From Atrina japonica (lineage: Eukaryota; Mollusca; Bivalvia; Pterioida; Pinnidae): DNA of 64,000 nucleotides. The translations under genes and the position numbers were made by a program. Under the pieces are notes generated by a model. It made no database searches, had not been told where the DNA came from, and worked only from the letters and a program-made list of their open reading frames with translations. This document shows positions 48,419-62,100 of this stretch, in pieces (position 1 is the first letter of the stretch; each line of letters begins with the position of its first letter). Location of the stretch: the NCBI GenBank assembly GCA_030159075.1, contig BROG01000462.1:62001-126000 (forward strand). The letters run 5' to 3'.

Positions 48419-49904
48419 TTATATATAAACTGATTTTAAGAAACTGATTTTGATCAGCATAACTCAACATCCCTGATCAGGGTGCTTGACATTTTGATCG
48501 ACAAAGTGGAATAACTCTTGCAAAATATACGTCGTGTGAGAATTGTCTAAATATTAAGACTAAATTGCAAATCTAAGTAACCAAGACTGGGTAATAGTAC
48601 AAAAGAATTGGCTGAACATGAGTAGAATTTTCGATCAAGCAAAAACAGCACGTTTATATAGTGAAAAGCTAACTACTGTCCGGTCTGCTCACTTCGGGAA
48701 TCGGAAACTCGTCCAAACTTTTATTATATCACTTGTAACATAATTTTCACCTCTCCCAGTTAAGAAAGTTAAAACAAGTGTATTCCCAGAAAAAGTTTTT
48801 GGTAGGCAATCCTCATACTAAATCAACATCTCAGTGTTGGTACCAGTTTTGGAACTGCACATTTCAACATGTTAAGAGGGGAGGAGTGACAATTGTTTTA
48901 TTATTATTTATTCATCACTAACATTTCGAGTTAAAAATGTTGTCAGTCATTTTAACGCCTTCCGTTATCTTAACTATTTTCATTCAAGTAGCTTGCTAAG
49001 ACTGCCTTTGCCGTCGATAGTACATTGCGCACCTGTTGAAAATTGGAACCGTCCAAAACTGACGGCGGTCGACATGAATTTAGCTATGCCAACGTCCACC
49101 CAACAACATTTTAGTTAGTTTCGCTCATTCATTTGAATAGATGATAATAAGAGATCACATCTCAATTATTAGATAACTTACTTCAGTCATTAAAGTATGA
49201 TAATAAGAGATCACATCTCAATTATTATACAACTTACTTCAGTCATTAAAGCCTTCAGTATACTCTTTGATTAATCGAAGATTTCCCGATTTCCGAAGTG
49301 AGTCGCGCGGACAGTAGTTCTACCACACACATTAACTAAGATGGTACATGGACCCCAAAGTCCACTTAAGAACCATTTCTTCTTGAACCTGATTGCACTC
49401 AATAAAAAGTCAAAGCCCGATATTAATAAATACTACATGCTACTGAAAACTGTTTCACCGGAGATACCGTATATGGATCTGGAGCTTTCTACACGTATCC
49501 AGTCCCTTTCCGTCAGCTTTACATATTCAGGGTAATGCATTCATTAGCTCATGTATTGCTACCTAGAAATGTACCTAACTCTACTTAAAGATATTTGCCA
49601 AGAACGCCAGCTCAATCGGTTATCTAGAACCATACATCTTGCCCTTGAATATGAGATCGCCATTAAAAGTGCTCAAGAAGTTGGTTTAAAAGGGTTTCTT
49701 TAACTGCATCCCGTACTATTGTATAAATTATCAACAAGGATGAATTGAAACTGGCAGCTTCTAAGCGGATAGTCACTAAATTGAAGCTTAAGAATCCATG
49801 GTCATCTAGAATTACGTACATTATAAATTATTGCCCTTGTTTGGGGTTGAAATGCATATTTATCCGCCCGAGAGGTGTTATGTCACCTCGATGGTGGACA
49901 AATA
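48417..49904. other. No gene recognised
   Basis: Includes a short direct repeat (TGATAATAAGAGATCACATC at about 49141 and 49198). Open frames are short and featureless. Confidence 0.45.
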
Positions 49905-50400
49905 TTTATGTCAGCACAAAACAAGGGCAATATTTGGCACTGTTAACACCATTTAAATTCGAAAATCTTCTAAAGCTAAGATAGTAATTTTTTTTTTACA
50001 GTGGATACTCTTAGACGGATTTCGGCTATACTTTTAGAGATATTATTTGGCCTTGTGTGATACCACTTTATCTTTAGAAAATACACATACTTTTCAGATT
50101 GGAGCTCAACTGATGAAGTCTAATTGACAGAAACGATATCGTCTTGAGCATTATAACTTTGGTATTATGTTTATATTATTTATAACCACTAGGTCGTTGC
50201 CACTGCTGGTGGACCGTTTGAGTCCCCGAGGGTATACATACACCTAGTATCTGGTATTTCAGTACCAGCTGTTCACCTTATACTAAAGTAATATTTGGCA
50301 CTGTTAACACTATTTAAATTCGAAAATCTTCTAAAGCTAAGATAGTAATTTTTTTACAGTGGTTACTCTTAGACGGATTTCGGTTATTCTTTTAGATATA
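49905..50400. repeat. Interspersed repeat, further copies of the same family
   Basis: Shares the GGCACTGTTAACAC...TTTACAGTGG block and the ATAACTTTGGTATTATG block with 41290-41730. Two overlapping units abut copy I of the palindrome-rich repeat. Confidence 0.6.
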
Positions 50401-51080
50401 TTAGAGGGCGAAGCCCTCATATATGTAGAGAAGCTCACATTTTTTAATTCCTACTACATCCGGGGACCCGTACTACTAATGGAAAAAGTTCTGCTCACAT
50501 CGGGAATTTGCGCGTGACAGAAACAAAATGTCGGAAATGCGAAGTCATTACTTTTAAAGTGCATTGGAAACAGAGTAATAAACTACCGTACTAGCAAACG
50601 TTTTGCAGACCGAGACTAGGCCATAACGACCAGAGTTGTACATCGAACCCGATCATTAAGCCGAAGCGCCTCAATTTATTCTGGTAATGTGAACTACACG
50701 AAGTTATGGATATGCTGAGATAGAGAAAAATATCAACCACCAGATTTACTGCATAAAACCATGTTTGTGCATTTAATTCATGACTAATAAATACCACATA
50801 GATTCTATTTAAGTTTTAGCACAGAAGAAACAGTCAGTCAATCAATATTTTATTTAAAACAATGAGTGAATAGAAAACCGGGACATTTACGTGATAAAAA
50901 ACACTGAATATTAATCCCTTTGCCTTTGGTGATTCTGTCGTGTTGCCCCCGACTGGGGGCAAAATGACGGAATCTCCAAAGGGATTAACTGAAGGTGTAA
51001 ATCTGTTGATGAATGCCTTCGCCCTCTCCATAGGTTTACCTATGTATTATCTATATTTGGCCTTGTATGATACCACTTTA
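50401..51080 (+). repeat. Palindrome-rich interspersed repeat, copy I
   Basis: Starts with a hairpin GAGGGC-GAA-GCCCTC (50404-50418). Carries a near-perfect 78-bp palindrome at 50911-50988 (arms with TTAATCCCTTTG and GTTGCCCCC). Ends around GCCTTCGCCCTCTCCATAGG and ATAGGTTTACCTAT. Related to 51966-52653 and 53095-53623. No coding seen. Confidence 0.65.
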
Positions 51081-51965
51081 TCTTTAGAAAATACACATAC
51101 TTTTCAAATTGGAGCTCAACTGATGAAGTCTGATTGACAGAAACGATATCGTCTTGGGCATTATAACTTTGTTATTATGTTTATAGCGAGCGCAGCTCGA
51201 GAAGCGAGCTTTTATGGTAATGCGTATGTGTAAGTACAAATAGGTCAAATTTACACATACTATGTGCAAAAACACTTTCGTCTAACAGTCCCGGGTCAAG
51301 TTCGCGATGAATATTGCATTTTTATCGAGAAGGTCAAAAACAATATTTGTGATCATATATCACACCATGAAAATTTTTTTAAAAATAGTACGAAGGCAAA
51401 TAAGTCCTTATTAATCGCACACCGGATTTTTAAAAACTGGTTAATAGCGTCTCCAAGCAGACGCCATTTTTTACCTACCAGAAATGAAGAGTTCCGACCA
51501 AGGGCGTTAATGGCTTTCCTAACCCGACACGCTCAGTTACGCTGGATGGTAGGACTCGCGCCAGACATCGGATATTTCTTAACTTGTTAATTTCAAAATA
51601 AGTTTTTAAAAAAATGAACTGACAGTTTATTTTTGAGAATATTGAGATGTACTCATGTTGCAATTATCTTGTTTACAAGAGTCCTACTATTGCAAGTCCC
51701 ATGAGGTCATTTCTGGGTTTCTCTCACGGAGATCGAAATACTCTCTCGTATCATGTCATGTATGATTTTAAATTTTACTATCGGTTATTAACGTAGAATT
51801 ATTTTGGAATCAATTTCACTAACAAAAAAATATGATGGAATTAACATTAACATAATAACTGTGAACGCTTCAAACGAAAGACTGTATCAATTTACTGACG
51901 TAAAAGTTAACAGTAAATTTCGACAAACATGACAGATTAGCTACTTTCTAAGGGGAAGAAACTCG

Positions 51966-52653
51966 GTTATCCTGCAGGGGGCAACACGACGGAATCCCCA
52001 AAGGGATTAACTGAACATGTAAAACTGTTGATGAATGCCTTCGCCCTCTCCATAGGTTTACCTATGTATTATTTATAGTTTTAGGTAGTAGAATACACAG
52101 AATAGTAGTTAGATATGAAGTGGAGCAGCAAAATTGATGAGCGTCATGGTCGGGCTCAATATACAACATTGTTCAGTTAATCCCTTTGGGGATTCCGTCG
52201 TATTGCCCCCTGCCGCGGGCAACACGGCGGAATCACCAAAGGGATTATACATTCAGTGTTTTTATCACGTAAATGTCCCGTTCATTCACTCATTGTTTGA
52301 AATAAAATATTGAGTGGATGACTGTTTCCTTGGTGCTAAAACTTATCTGTATCCCAGCGTATCCATCATTTCGTGCAGTTCACATTACCAGAATAATGGA
52401 GGCGCTTCGTGATCGGGTTCGATGCACAACCCTAGTCGTTATGGCCTAGTCTCGGTCTACAAAACGTTTCTTAGTGTGGTGGTTTATTACTTCGTTTGCA
52501 ATGTAATGGCTTTCCATTTCCGACATTTTGTTTAAGTCACGCGCAAATTCCCGATGTGAGCAAAATTTTTACCATTAGTAGTACGGGTCCCCGGATGTAG
52601 TAGGAATACCAAATGTGAGCTTCTCTACATATATGAGGGCTTCGCCCTCTAAA
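51966..52653 (-). repeat. Palindrome-rich interspersed repeat, copy II
   Basis: Composite. 51966-52080 repeats the end of copy I in the same orientation; 52172-52653 repeats the body in inverse orientation, with a second large palindrome at 52175-52247 and ending in GAGGGCTTCGCCCTC. Confidence 0.6.
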
Positions 52654-53094
52654 ATTATATATGAAACATTGATTCTCAGCGCCCTCCATGGGCAATGCCT
52701 AATCATATAAATTAACATAATATTTATCGTTTGTTATACATTAAAACCGGGGAGTGATTTGGTCGCTCGGATCCGGTCAGTTCTGTCGCTAAATTTTACA
52801 TTCCATTGCTATATTGCTGAAACCTATCGTGGTTGGTGTTTTGCGAAACCGGATGTAACTAATACCACATTTCTGTAGATGACACGTGACCTGAGTACAA
52901 AATATTCCGACGAGACTGAACTGAATGGAACAACTAGGAAAAGACGTATAATTGTGTATGTCTTGGTACACTCATCAGAAGTATCGGTTGCCTAAATTGA
53001 TGCTATAACAGGGTCCATTTCTAAAACTTTAAGCTTTTCTAAATTCTGAGAATATTCTTACTGTCCTGGTCACATCAACCATGAATTGGGAATA

Positions 53095-53623
53095 TCGCTA
53101 TAAATAATACATAGAGTCACCAAAGGCAAAGAGATTAATATTCAGTGCTTTTATCACGTAAATGTCCCGGTTATTCACTCATTGTTTTAAATAAAATATT
53201 GATTGACTGACTGTTTCTTCTGTGCTAAAACTTAAATAGAATCTATGTGGTATTTATTAGTCATGAATTAAATGCACAAACATGTTTTTATGCAATATAT
53301 TTCTCTCTATCCCAGCATATTCATAATATTGTGTAGTTCACATTACCAGAATAATTGAGGCGCTTCGTGATCGGGTTCGATGTACAACTCTGGTCGTTAT
53401 GTCCTAGTCTCGGTCTGCAAAACGTTTGCTAGTACGGTAGTTTATTACCTTGTTTGTAATGCACTTTAAAAGTAATGACTTCGCATTTCCGACATTTTGT
53501 TTCTGTCACGCGCAAATTCCCGATGTGAGCAGAATTTTTTCCATTAGTAGTACGGGTCCCCGGATGTAGTGGGAATTAAAAAATGTGAGCTTCTCTACAT
53601 ATATGAGGGCTTCGCCCTCTATT
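53095..53623 (-). repeat. Palindrome-rich interspersed repeat, copy III
   Basis: Inverse orientation match to the first two thirds of copy I, ending GAGGGCTTCGCCCTC at about 53607-53621. Confidence 0.6.
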
Positions 53624-53728
53624 ATTTCCCTAAACTGAAAAAAAAATAAAATAAAATTTAATGAACAGAACAGAGCCCGGGGGTGATATAGTGGTGAAAC
53701 AAAATTATTCCGTATGATTGGAATAATT

Positions 53729-53835
<107 letters not shown>

Positions 53836-53979
53836 GCAAACAATAAAAAGTTTCCGTGCAAACGGAAGAAAAGTACTCCGTACGAACGGAGTAATTATTG
53901 GGAGTGAAAAAAATAAACCGTGCAAACAGTATAAAATTTGTCCGTGCAAACGGCATAAAATTATTCCGTACGAATGGAG

Positions 53980-56171
53980 TAATTATTTAGAACAAAATTA
54001 TTCTCTTCGCACGAAATATTTTTTTTCACCACAATGTCATCTCCGTGACTGAGAACACTAAAATTTCTGATACATATATATCTATGTGAAATACAATAAG
54101 ATGTTACGAGAACGTTTTTACGAAACGGAATTAAAATATGAACACATGACAGTGTAGGGTTATAAAATTTTTTTACTGTTAGATCTAGATAAATGTACAA
54201 AAAAAACTAAAAACAAACAAACGAACGCAACAAACACATTAGCATTTATTCCGCGGTGAATTAATTTCTTGCACTAAGACAGAAGATGTTCTGGATGAAC
54301 CCGGCAATTGATCACGAAAATAGAAAGAAACTTTAATTAAAAAAGCAATAAATGCTACTAATTCTGTCCGAGTTCAGAAACTAGGAATGCAGGCTTCGAT
54401 CGAAATGAAATTCTAAAATATGATTTAAGATGATGTACCCCATAATCATGGGTTTCCTAAGTTGTCAAGAAGCTAGCGCTGTTGATGGCAATAGCCAGTT
54501 ATTTTCTCAACAATATCTGACCGATGCCTTACACAATACTTTATATAATTCAATAGTTTGAATAATTAATTCAGTAATATTTATTCATTCTATGAGCACG
54601 AAAACATGGTGTTTCCATGAGCAATAAATTATTCTAGGTCACATTGCAATCTGGTCGGTCATTATCTTTCTAATTTATCATTATGAAATCGAACTTTTAG
54701 ATTACTATAAAACGTGTGTATTTGTGTGCGTGTCTTTTTTTAAGGTATTGTTTTGCTAACTGAATATCTATATTCCGTAAACAATGCATGCTTTCAGATA
54801 TGTACTTATCCATATTACCAGGAACGGTCATTTTAAAATGACGGACATTTCCGTTACATTTATCAGAAAATTTCACCAAGGGCAAACGCCCTTGAAACGG
54901 AGAAAAGATACGGATAGAACAACATCTCTTTAGCAACGGGAATATACATTCCTGTTAGAAATGTTTAAATCGATCGGAGAGAAATTAAAGCTGACTGCCA
55001 ACATATAGTTGAAAAATTGTTGAGTGTGGCGAAAACACAAATAAAAAAATGTGTTATATATGTCCGATATCGTTAATCACAATCAATTTTGATAAGTTTA
55101 TAAGTTTATCGATTTCATATTAGAGCCGTGTATACGGAAAGTTTCCGAAACTGAAGTACATTTAATATGCGACAACATAAGTATTATCGTTTACAGCAAT
55201 AGTACAACTAATTTTTTATTTCTCAGTGAAATCAAACATCAAAGAGATGTTCATAGGCGAATGATTATATTTACGAAAAACAACCCGGCTACTTATACAG
55301 CCTAGTTACCGTATTTTTTTTTTAAATTTTGAAACCGTTTAAAAAATATTACAAGTTGATTTTAATAAATATACACTATCAATTCCGTAATTCAAAGTAA
55401 CTGAAATTGAATAAAAAATGAAAACATTCCTAATCACCATACGATTTCTAAAATCATGAACATAAACATCTAACGTCATTTGTACACGTCTCTCAACGTT
55501 GTAAATCGTATTTGAACACCCCAGCGTGATAACTTGTCCAAAGACGATCTAGCTACAAATATGGCGGACAAGCTGTATGTATAGAAACTCCGTATCTCAA
55601 AATTATTTTTGTCCAGTTCGAGTTGCATAGACGTTTGTAGGGGACACAAATGTTGTTTTCAGTAAAGACAAATGAAATAGATACCTTGATATCGATTTTT
55701 CGGAAAGAAGTGAGGATATAAGAAAATAATTGCGATTTTTCCGATTCACGGATAATGTGACGAGGACGGTAAGTTTGTTGGATTAGTCAATCAGATAACA
55801 AAATTTTCTGAAGTTGGGTGAAATTGAGATTATTTTTGCGGAAGCCCAAAAGTGTGACGATATTTATAAATGTACACCTAGTTTCTGATTTTATACCCAA
55901 TTTGGTGAATGCAGTTTTTTGACTTCATTTCCGGGGATAAAGACAAATAAATAATATTAATTTCTGTATTTACAAAGCACCATTATATCCGTGAACTTTA
56001 AGAACCCGCTAGCTAACACAACCATACGAGAATGGGTTCCGGATTATTTTGACGTACGTAAGTCTATTGTGACGTCACGTATAGTATCGTTAAGGCAACG
56101 TCACATAAACAATTATTTTCGACAACAATAAAGGAGTGAAAATTTAAGGATGAGACAGTTGAAAACAAGAT
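53980..56171. other. No gene recognised upstream of the TSP1-repeat gene
   Basis: AT-rich. The promoter of the gene starting at 56172 should lie near 56000-56170, but I see no clear core element. Confidence 0.45.
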
Positions 56172-59100
56172 ATGATATTAGTTTTTATTCTGTTAACCGC
56201 TGGAATTACATTTGCCGTAGGTAAGTACATACTGGAAAATTATTTTTACTTAAAAATAAAAACATATGCCGCGTTAGATCTGTCGGAAATTAAATAGATC
56301 TGATAATGACAATGGTCTCAAAGATAATGGCATAATGATTACGAACATTGACAGATTTATATGCAATAACCAAAAAAGTACATGCACAGGCATACAAATT
56401 CTTACATTCCTATATATTTCTGGACTCGTATGCATAAAAATTCTAAGAATTTTCTTAAGTATATTCTTAAATAGTTTAAGAATATTCTTAGCTAAGTAAT
56501 ATTCTTAAATTCCATTGCATAAAAATTCTAAGCAACATACTTAGTAATTCTTAGCTAAGCAGATCGTAACCTGCTTAAGTATATGGTTGCTATGCCAAAA
56601 CTTTACTTCCGCTTTCACTTTCATTTTAACATTGCTTGCATCACCGATAATATTAGATTAATTATGAATTGTATTGTGATTACTTGACTACATTAAATTA
56701 ATAATCATTGGTTATAATATATGATTGATGGAAAAAGTCGAACAAATGTATTCATTTCACATTGCCAATTACATCATAACAAAAATATAACTAAGGCTAT
56801 GCCTTGAAAGTGAGCACAACTCCTTGTTTTACTAATGTGAGAAAAAAGCATTCATCGGCAATCTATTCACTCTCACAAGAGTAACACCTGTGCAGCAAAA
56901 TGACGTCACAGTTTAATTGTGACGTAGAATATGTATAACATATGCAGTTCCGCAAAAATATGGCTAAAAAAGTCTCATAAATGAGTAACTGTTGAAGCGT
57001 TGGGTTGACGTGCTCAATCTATCGCCTGATTTGACTGTATGCTAATTTAATATTTATCCTAGCGTCCAAAATGTCAGCAGAAAATGAATTATGAAATGAT
57101 GTCTGCCATGTTTGTTTTTGTTGGGGGGTGGGTGTCTTTTTTTTGTGGAAAAGAACCCGATTACAATGTACCATGAAGCTCGAATCTTCGCTGGCCAGAA
57201 TTGAGACTTCATTGTGATACTCAAACCCGCTGGAGGACCTTTGAAAAAAAAAACAAAAAAAAACAAACAAAAACAAAACACAAGTATCGAATGTAAAAAA
57301 GGTTGGCATTTCAATTTGGAGTTGTTTTTAAAAGTTTATTGCGGTTATCAGAAATTTGAATATACCTTAATTTTACGTCTACATATTGAGCTCATCATTT
57401 AAATCCAATAACTATAGTCGAGTACAGTTTGGGCGGGTCTTTGAAATTAAAACGAATAACAAATAATAAACAGGGGTACTATGCTTTAGGTATATTTCCT
57501 ATAGCTTTCTGGGATTCTATGGTATTCCAAGGATTTTACTATGATTTTAAGTTAGACTGCAAAAGCAACCGTTGTGTCAACAATCATTCATGAGCATGGC
57601 AAATTTGAATATCACTAAAATAATCAAATTTTTTTTTTTTTGTTATTTATCATGAAAAATAAAGACTAATACTACAATATTCCCAAATAAGGGCTAATGG
57701 TTATAGGTTAGCCATGAGTATTGACTTAGAAATAATAAAGAGCCCCCAAGTATGGTGACCCCTTTGTGCTATTTTTGATTTATGCTATTATTTCAAAGGT
57801 AGAGCGTGCTACCGACTGAGCCAGGCAGCTGTGAGTGAATATAATGGGTCTATTCTGGTTTTAAATGTCCTCTTCTTTCTAACAACTTCATTGCCAGCCA
57901 TATTTAAAAAATACCTTAAGCAATATGCTTAAGAACTTAAGACCACACTTAACTTTAAGAATATACTAAGCATATTCTTCAGAATTAAGAAGTTTTATGC
58001 AACATGCTAAGCAATATGCTAAGTAAAATTTCAATCTGCTAAGCAAGAAATCCATACTTAAGAATATGCTTAGGCACTTAAGAATTTTTATGCATACGAG
58101 TCCTGAAGATTCCAAGTCAAACCCACATTTGGCAATTTTTCAAATACAATTATTAACTCAACCTTACTGTTTGTAGATATACATCTTCAAATACACACTG
58201 GACTTTTTCACAAAATAAATAAGAAAATAAGGTATGCCTGTATATAGCTATTGTAAATCAAGTACAAGATGAAGTAAAACAAAATAAAATAAATAATTAG
58301 ATTTGTATTTTGGTATACACAGCTTATGTCCGTCATAATAAAGATAATGCTTAAATTCTGCTTGCTAAGATAATGTACATAAACTTAATTTTGGCAAGTG
58401 GCTGTATTTACATTGTAAATACATATAAATAAAACAGCCTCTCCATCGCCATCCCATATATTCCAAACAAAATGGCGACGATCGTCCACCACAGGTTCGG
58501 TATCAATCACGTTCAAATTTCCTTTAATGTGACGATCAATTCTGATATTTTTTTTTCATGAAATGGTAGATCTGATGTAACTGAAATATAAAACACACAT
58601 ATTTATACAAAACATTCTAAATTAAACATAAAAAAGCATAGGTTCGGCTAGGTTCGGTTAGGTTCTGTTAGGTTCGGTGCATCAATCAATAATTTATTGA
58701 TCATTTGAAGACAACTTCAGAAATTATTAAAAGATAGTTTGAGTACGTAGGCCTATTCAAATTCTGAGTACTCAACGTATTTATTCATTTTTACACAGAA
58801 AATCATAAATATGACGCAAAATGAAATGCTATAGCTAACCCCAAAGTTTTATAAACAATTATATAGTCAAAATAATGAAATAAAAGTTGAGCTTGAGTAC
58901 AGAGAAAACGAAATGACTTTGGACCCAGATTTCAAAACATCGGAATTACATTCTGTGTTGATTGACTTATAATGTAATTTTTTTTATTTACATCATCATT
59001 ACAGATAATCAATTGAACACATGGACTGATTGGTCCACGTGTTCCGTTTCCTGTGGGAAAGGATTCCGCATCAGGTCACAAGTCTGTCCGGAAAATGGAA

Positions 59101-62100
59101 CCAAACATTGTATCCCTGGACTCCGATACATCGAACAGTGTACGGATACAAGAACATGCTTACAAAATCAAAACAAAAGTAAAGTAAAACAATCAGATCA
59201 CGGGAATTCCTTGCCTAGGCATCAATCAGCTACACGTGATATCTGGAAATCGTGGTCGAACTGGACAACATGTTCCAGTACGTGTGGCAATGGGGTGCAA
59301 TACAAAATCAGGAAGTGCTTAACAATACGGCTATGCCACGGAGATGATGTATCATTCCGGACGTGTGTCGGACAAAACAAAGAATGTTCAAAGCTTATAT
59401 TATCAGCTACAGGTGGGTAAGCTTAAAGCCTCGGTCACAACCGGCTGTACTTCCACTCTACGGGGTATGCACGGCAAAACAACGCCAAGGAATGCACGGG
59501 CCTCGCATGGCCTTCTTGCGGAATTTCGAGCACACAGACTGCCGGTAAGCACGTACAATGGATGTTGAGCATATCCAACAAACACTGAGATTTCCCAATA
59601 ACATACGCTGTTCTTTTTCCCAACTAACGTCTTAGTCACAACCAGGCGCACTGGTTTTTAAATCGTGCGTGTCATCTGCGTTTTCCGCCGTAGGCGAGAT
59701 TCGTAGAGGTCGTGGGACACAGAAAAAAAGTAGCAGACAATTCGTAAGTTGGGAGTAACAACGACTTATGTTATTGGGATATCGCGGAGTTTGTTGGACT
59801 AGCTCAACATCCATCGTACGTGCTTATGGGCATTCTGCTACATTTTTCTGTCCCCACGACTTCTGCGACTCTCACCTGCGGCGAATAACGCAGAGGACGC
59901 ACGATTTAGAAATTTCGTGCGTCCGGTTGTGACTAAGGCTTCAGATTGATTTAATTTCCCCAGCTCTGGTACGAGACAGAAAAATCTCAACCCAAGACGT
60001 GCGGGTCTTCCATTGTTTAAGGCCTCTGCGATGTCACTGTAAAATAATGCTCCTTGGGTTGAGATTTTCTGTCTCGTTTACGGGGAATGTTACATTATTT
60101 TATATCCTCATTTATCGTGTCCTGTATGTATTCCAAATAACGGTTTAGTGTGTGTCAAGGGTATGGACAGAAGAATTCCGACCTTTCAAAATGTTAGTTA
60201 CTTTGGCGAGAGAAAACTTTGTTATATATAAATAGCCGCTTATCAGAAGTTCATAGACATTATCATTTAACTATATATTTCATAATAAAACACAACTAAA
60301 AAAAAGAAAATTTTAGTGAACCCATTTTTTTACCGCAACTCAATAAAATATTCACTGTTAAACAAACCGGATTTTTTTTTACCGCAACTCAATAAAATAT
60401 TCACTGTTAAACAACGGATTGAATACACTTTCATTATATATTTTTATCTTAATTTTCTGAATAAGAAATTAAAAGGTTCATCAATTTAGACAGAAAGTTA
60501 AATCTATGCGATTTATTTGTGTAAATAAAATTGTGATTGAAATTACAAATTAGAAAATTGACGGACTTTGGGAAAATTCTCTGTTTAATGATGAACACTC
60601 TATTTAACTGCGATAAGAAATGACTTCACAATATTTTTTTCAAATGTGGTTTTATATGAAATATCGTTATGCGAAAAAAAAACAGTAAAGGCACTCTAAA
60701 TTCACAAATTTTCGACCTCTTGGCCTTCATCAAGTGAAAAATGACACTACTATGAAACCATGTAACTTGTATCTTGAAATACAAACCCGAGGCTTGCCGA
60801 GATTCCTTTGTCATACCCTCAATGTAGGGGTTGATTATTTTTCTCCCGTTTATTAAATTACATGTAGATTGGAGATCTACGCAAATGAAATATGACATTT
60901 AGCATTTAGATACCGCAGACACACACTGCAGCATACATTGTTGTGACGTCATAGCGCGTGTAGCTTGTCAATACCCTAAGGGATGACAAGGAAATCATTC
61001 CCCGTTAAAATGAAGGAAAAATCTGTGAACAATGGGAGAAATTGTCACCTTCTATTTGATAAAGGCCAAAGAGCCGAAAATTTGTGAATTTAGAGTGTGT
61101 TTACTTGTTTTCGCATAACGATACTTCCCTTTGGAGGACATTGATTTTTATTGGAATTATGTGAAATATAATTAAAAACAAGTGGTGGTAGTAGGCAAAC
61201 GGAGTATAACATATTAACTCGAATTTTGTAAGCCAAAATATCAAACGGATTCTTCCAAAATTGGCAGGGTAGATTAGCAATTTTAGTGATAAAAACAGTT
61301 TTCCTGTTAAAGTTACTCTAAATTCACAAATTTTCGACCTCTTGGCCTTCATCAAGTGAAAAATGACACTACTATGAAACCATGTAACTTGTATCTTGAA
61401 ATACAAACCCGAGGCTTGCCGAGATTCCTTTGTCATACCCTCAATGTAGGGGTTGATTATTTTTCTCCCGTTTATTAAATTACATGTAGATTGGAGATAA
61501 TCTACGCAAATGAAATATGACATTTAGCATTTAGATACCGCAGACACACACTGCAGCATACATTGTTGTGACGTCATAGCGCGTGTAGCTTGTCAATACC
61601 CTAAGGGATGACAAGGAAATCATTCCCCGTTAAAATGAAGGAAAAATCTGTGAACAATGGGAGAAATTGTCACCTTCTATTTGATAAAGGCCAAAGAGCC
61701 GAAAATTTGTGAATTTAGAGTGTGTTTACTTGTTTTCGCATAACGATACTTCCCTTTGGAGGACATTGATTTTTATTGGAATTATGTGAAATATATTTAA
61801 AAACAAGTGGTGGTAGTAGGCAAACGGAGTATAACATATTAACACGAATTTTGTAAGCCAAAATATCAAACGGATTCTTCCAAAATTGGCATGGTAGATT
61901 AGCAATTTAAGTGATAAAAACAGTTTTCCTGTTAAAGTTATCAAAGAAATACTATTTGAAAATCAATACAATTTTGATATTTATATTCTCTTTAAATGTA
62001 ATGGAATTGAAGCACAGCAACAGAGTCTAACTAAAGCAAAAACTCTTGCCCGATACCCTCTTGGTTCAATATTTACCAAGTTTTACGGAGGGTGGTTTTA

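Noticed and set aside
49341..49535. 64-codon frame starting MVHGPQSPLK
   Set aside because: Short, no family recognised, repeat-rich surroundings.
51264..51590. 108-codon open frame between repeats
   Set aside because: No recognisable domain, no splice or promoter context; could be a transposon fragment but I cannot support it.
57790..57840. tRNA-like sequence (inverse of GGCTCAGTCGGTAGCACGC)
   Set aside because: Only a D-arm-like piece; no complete cloverleaf, so not a tRNA gene.
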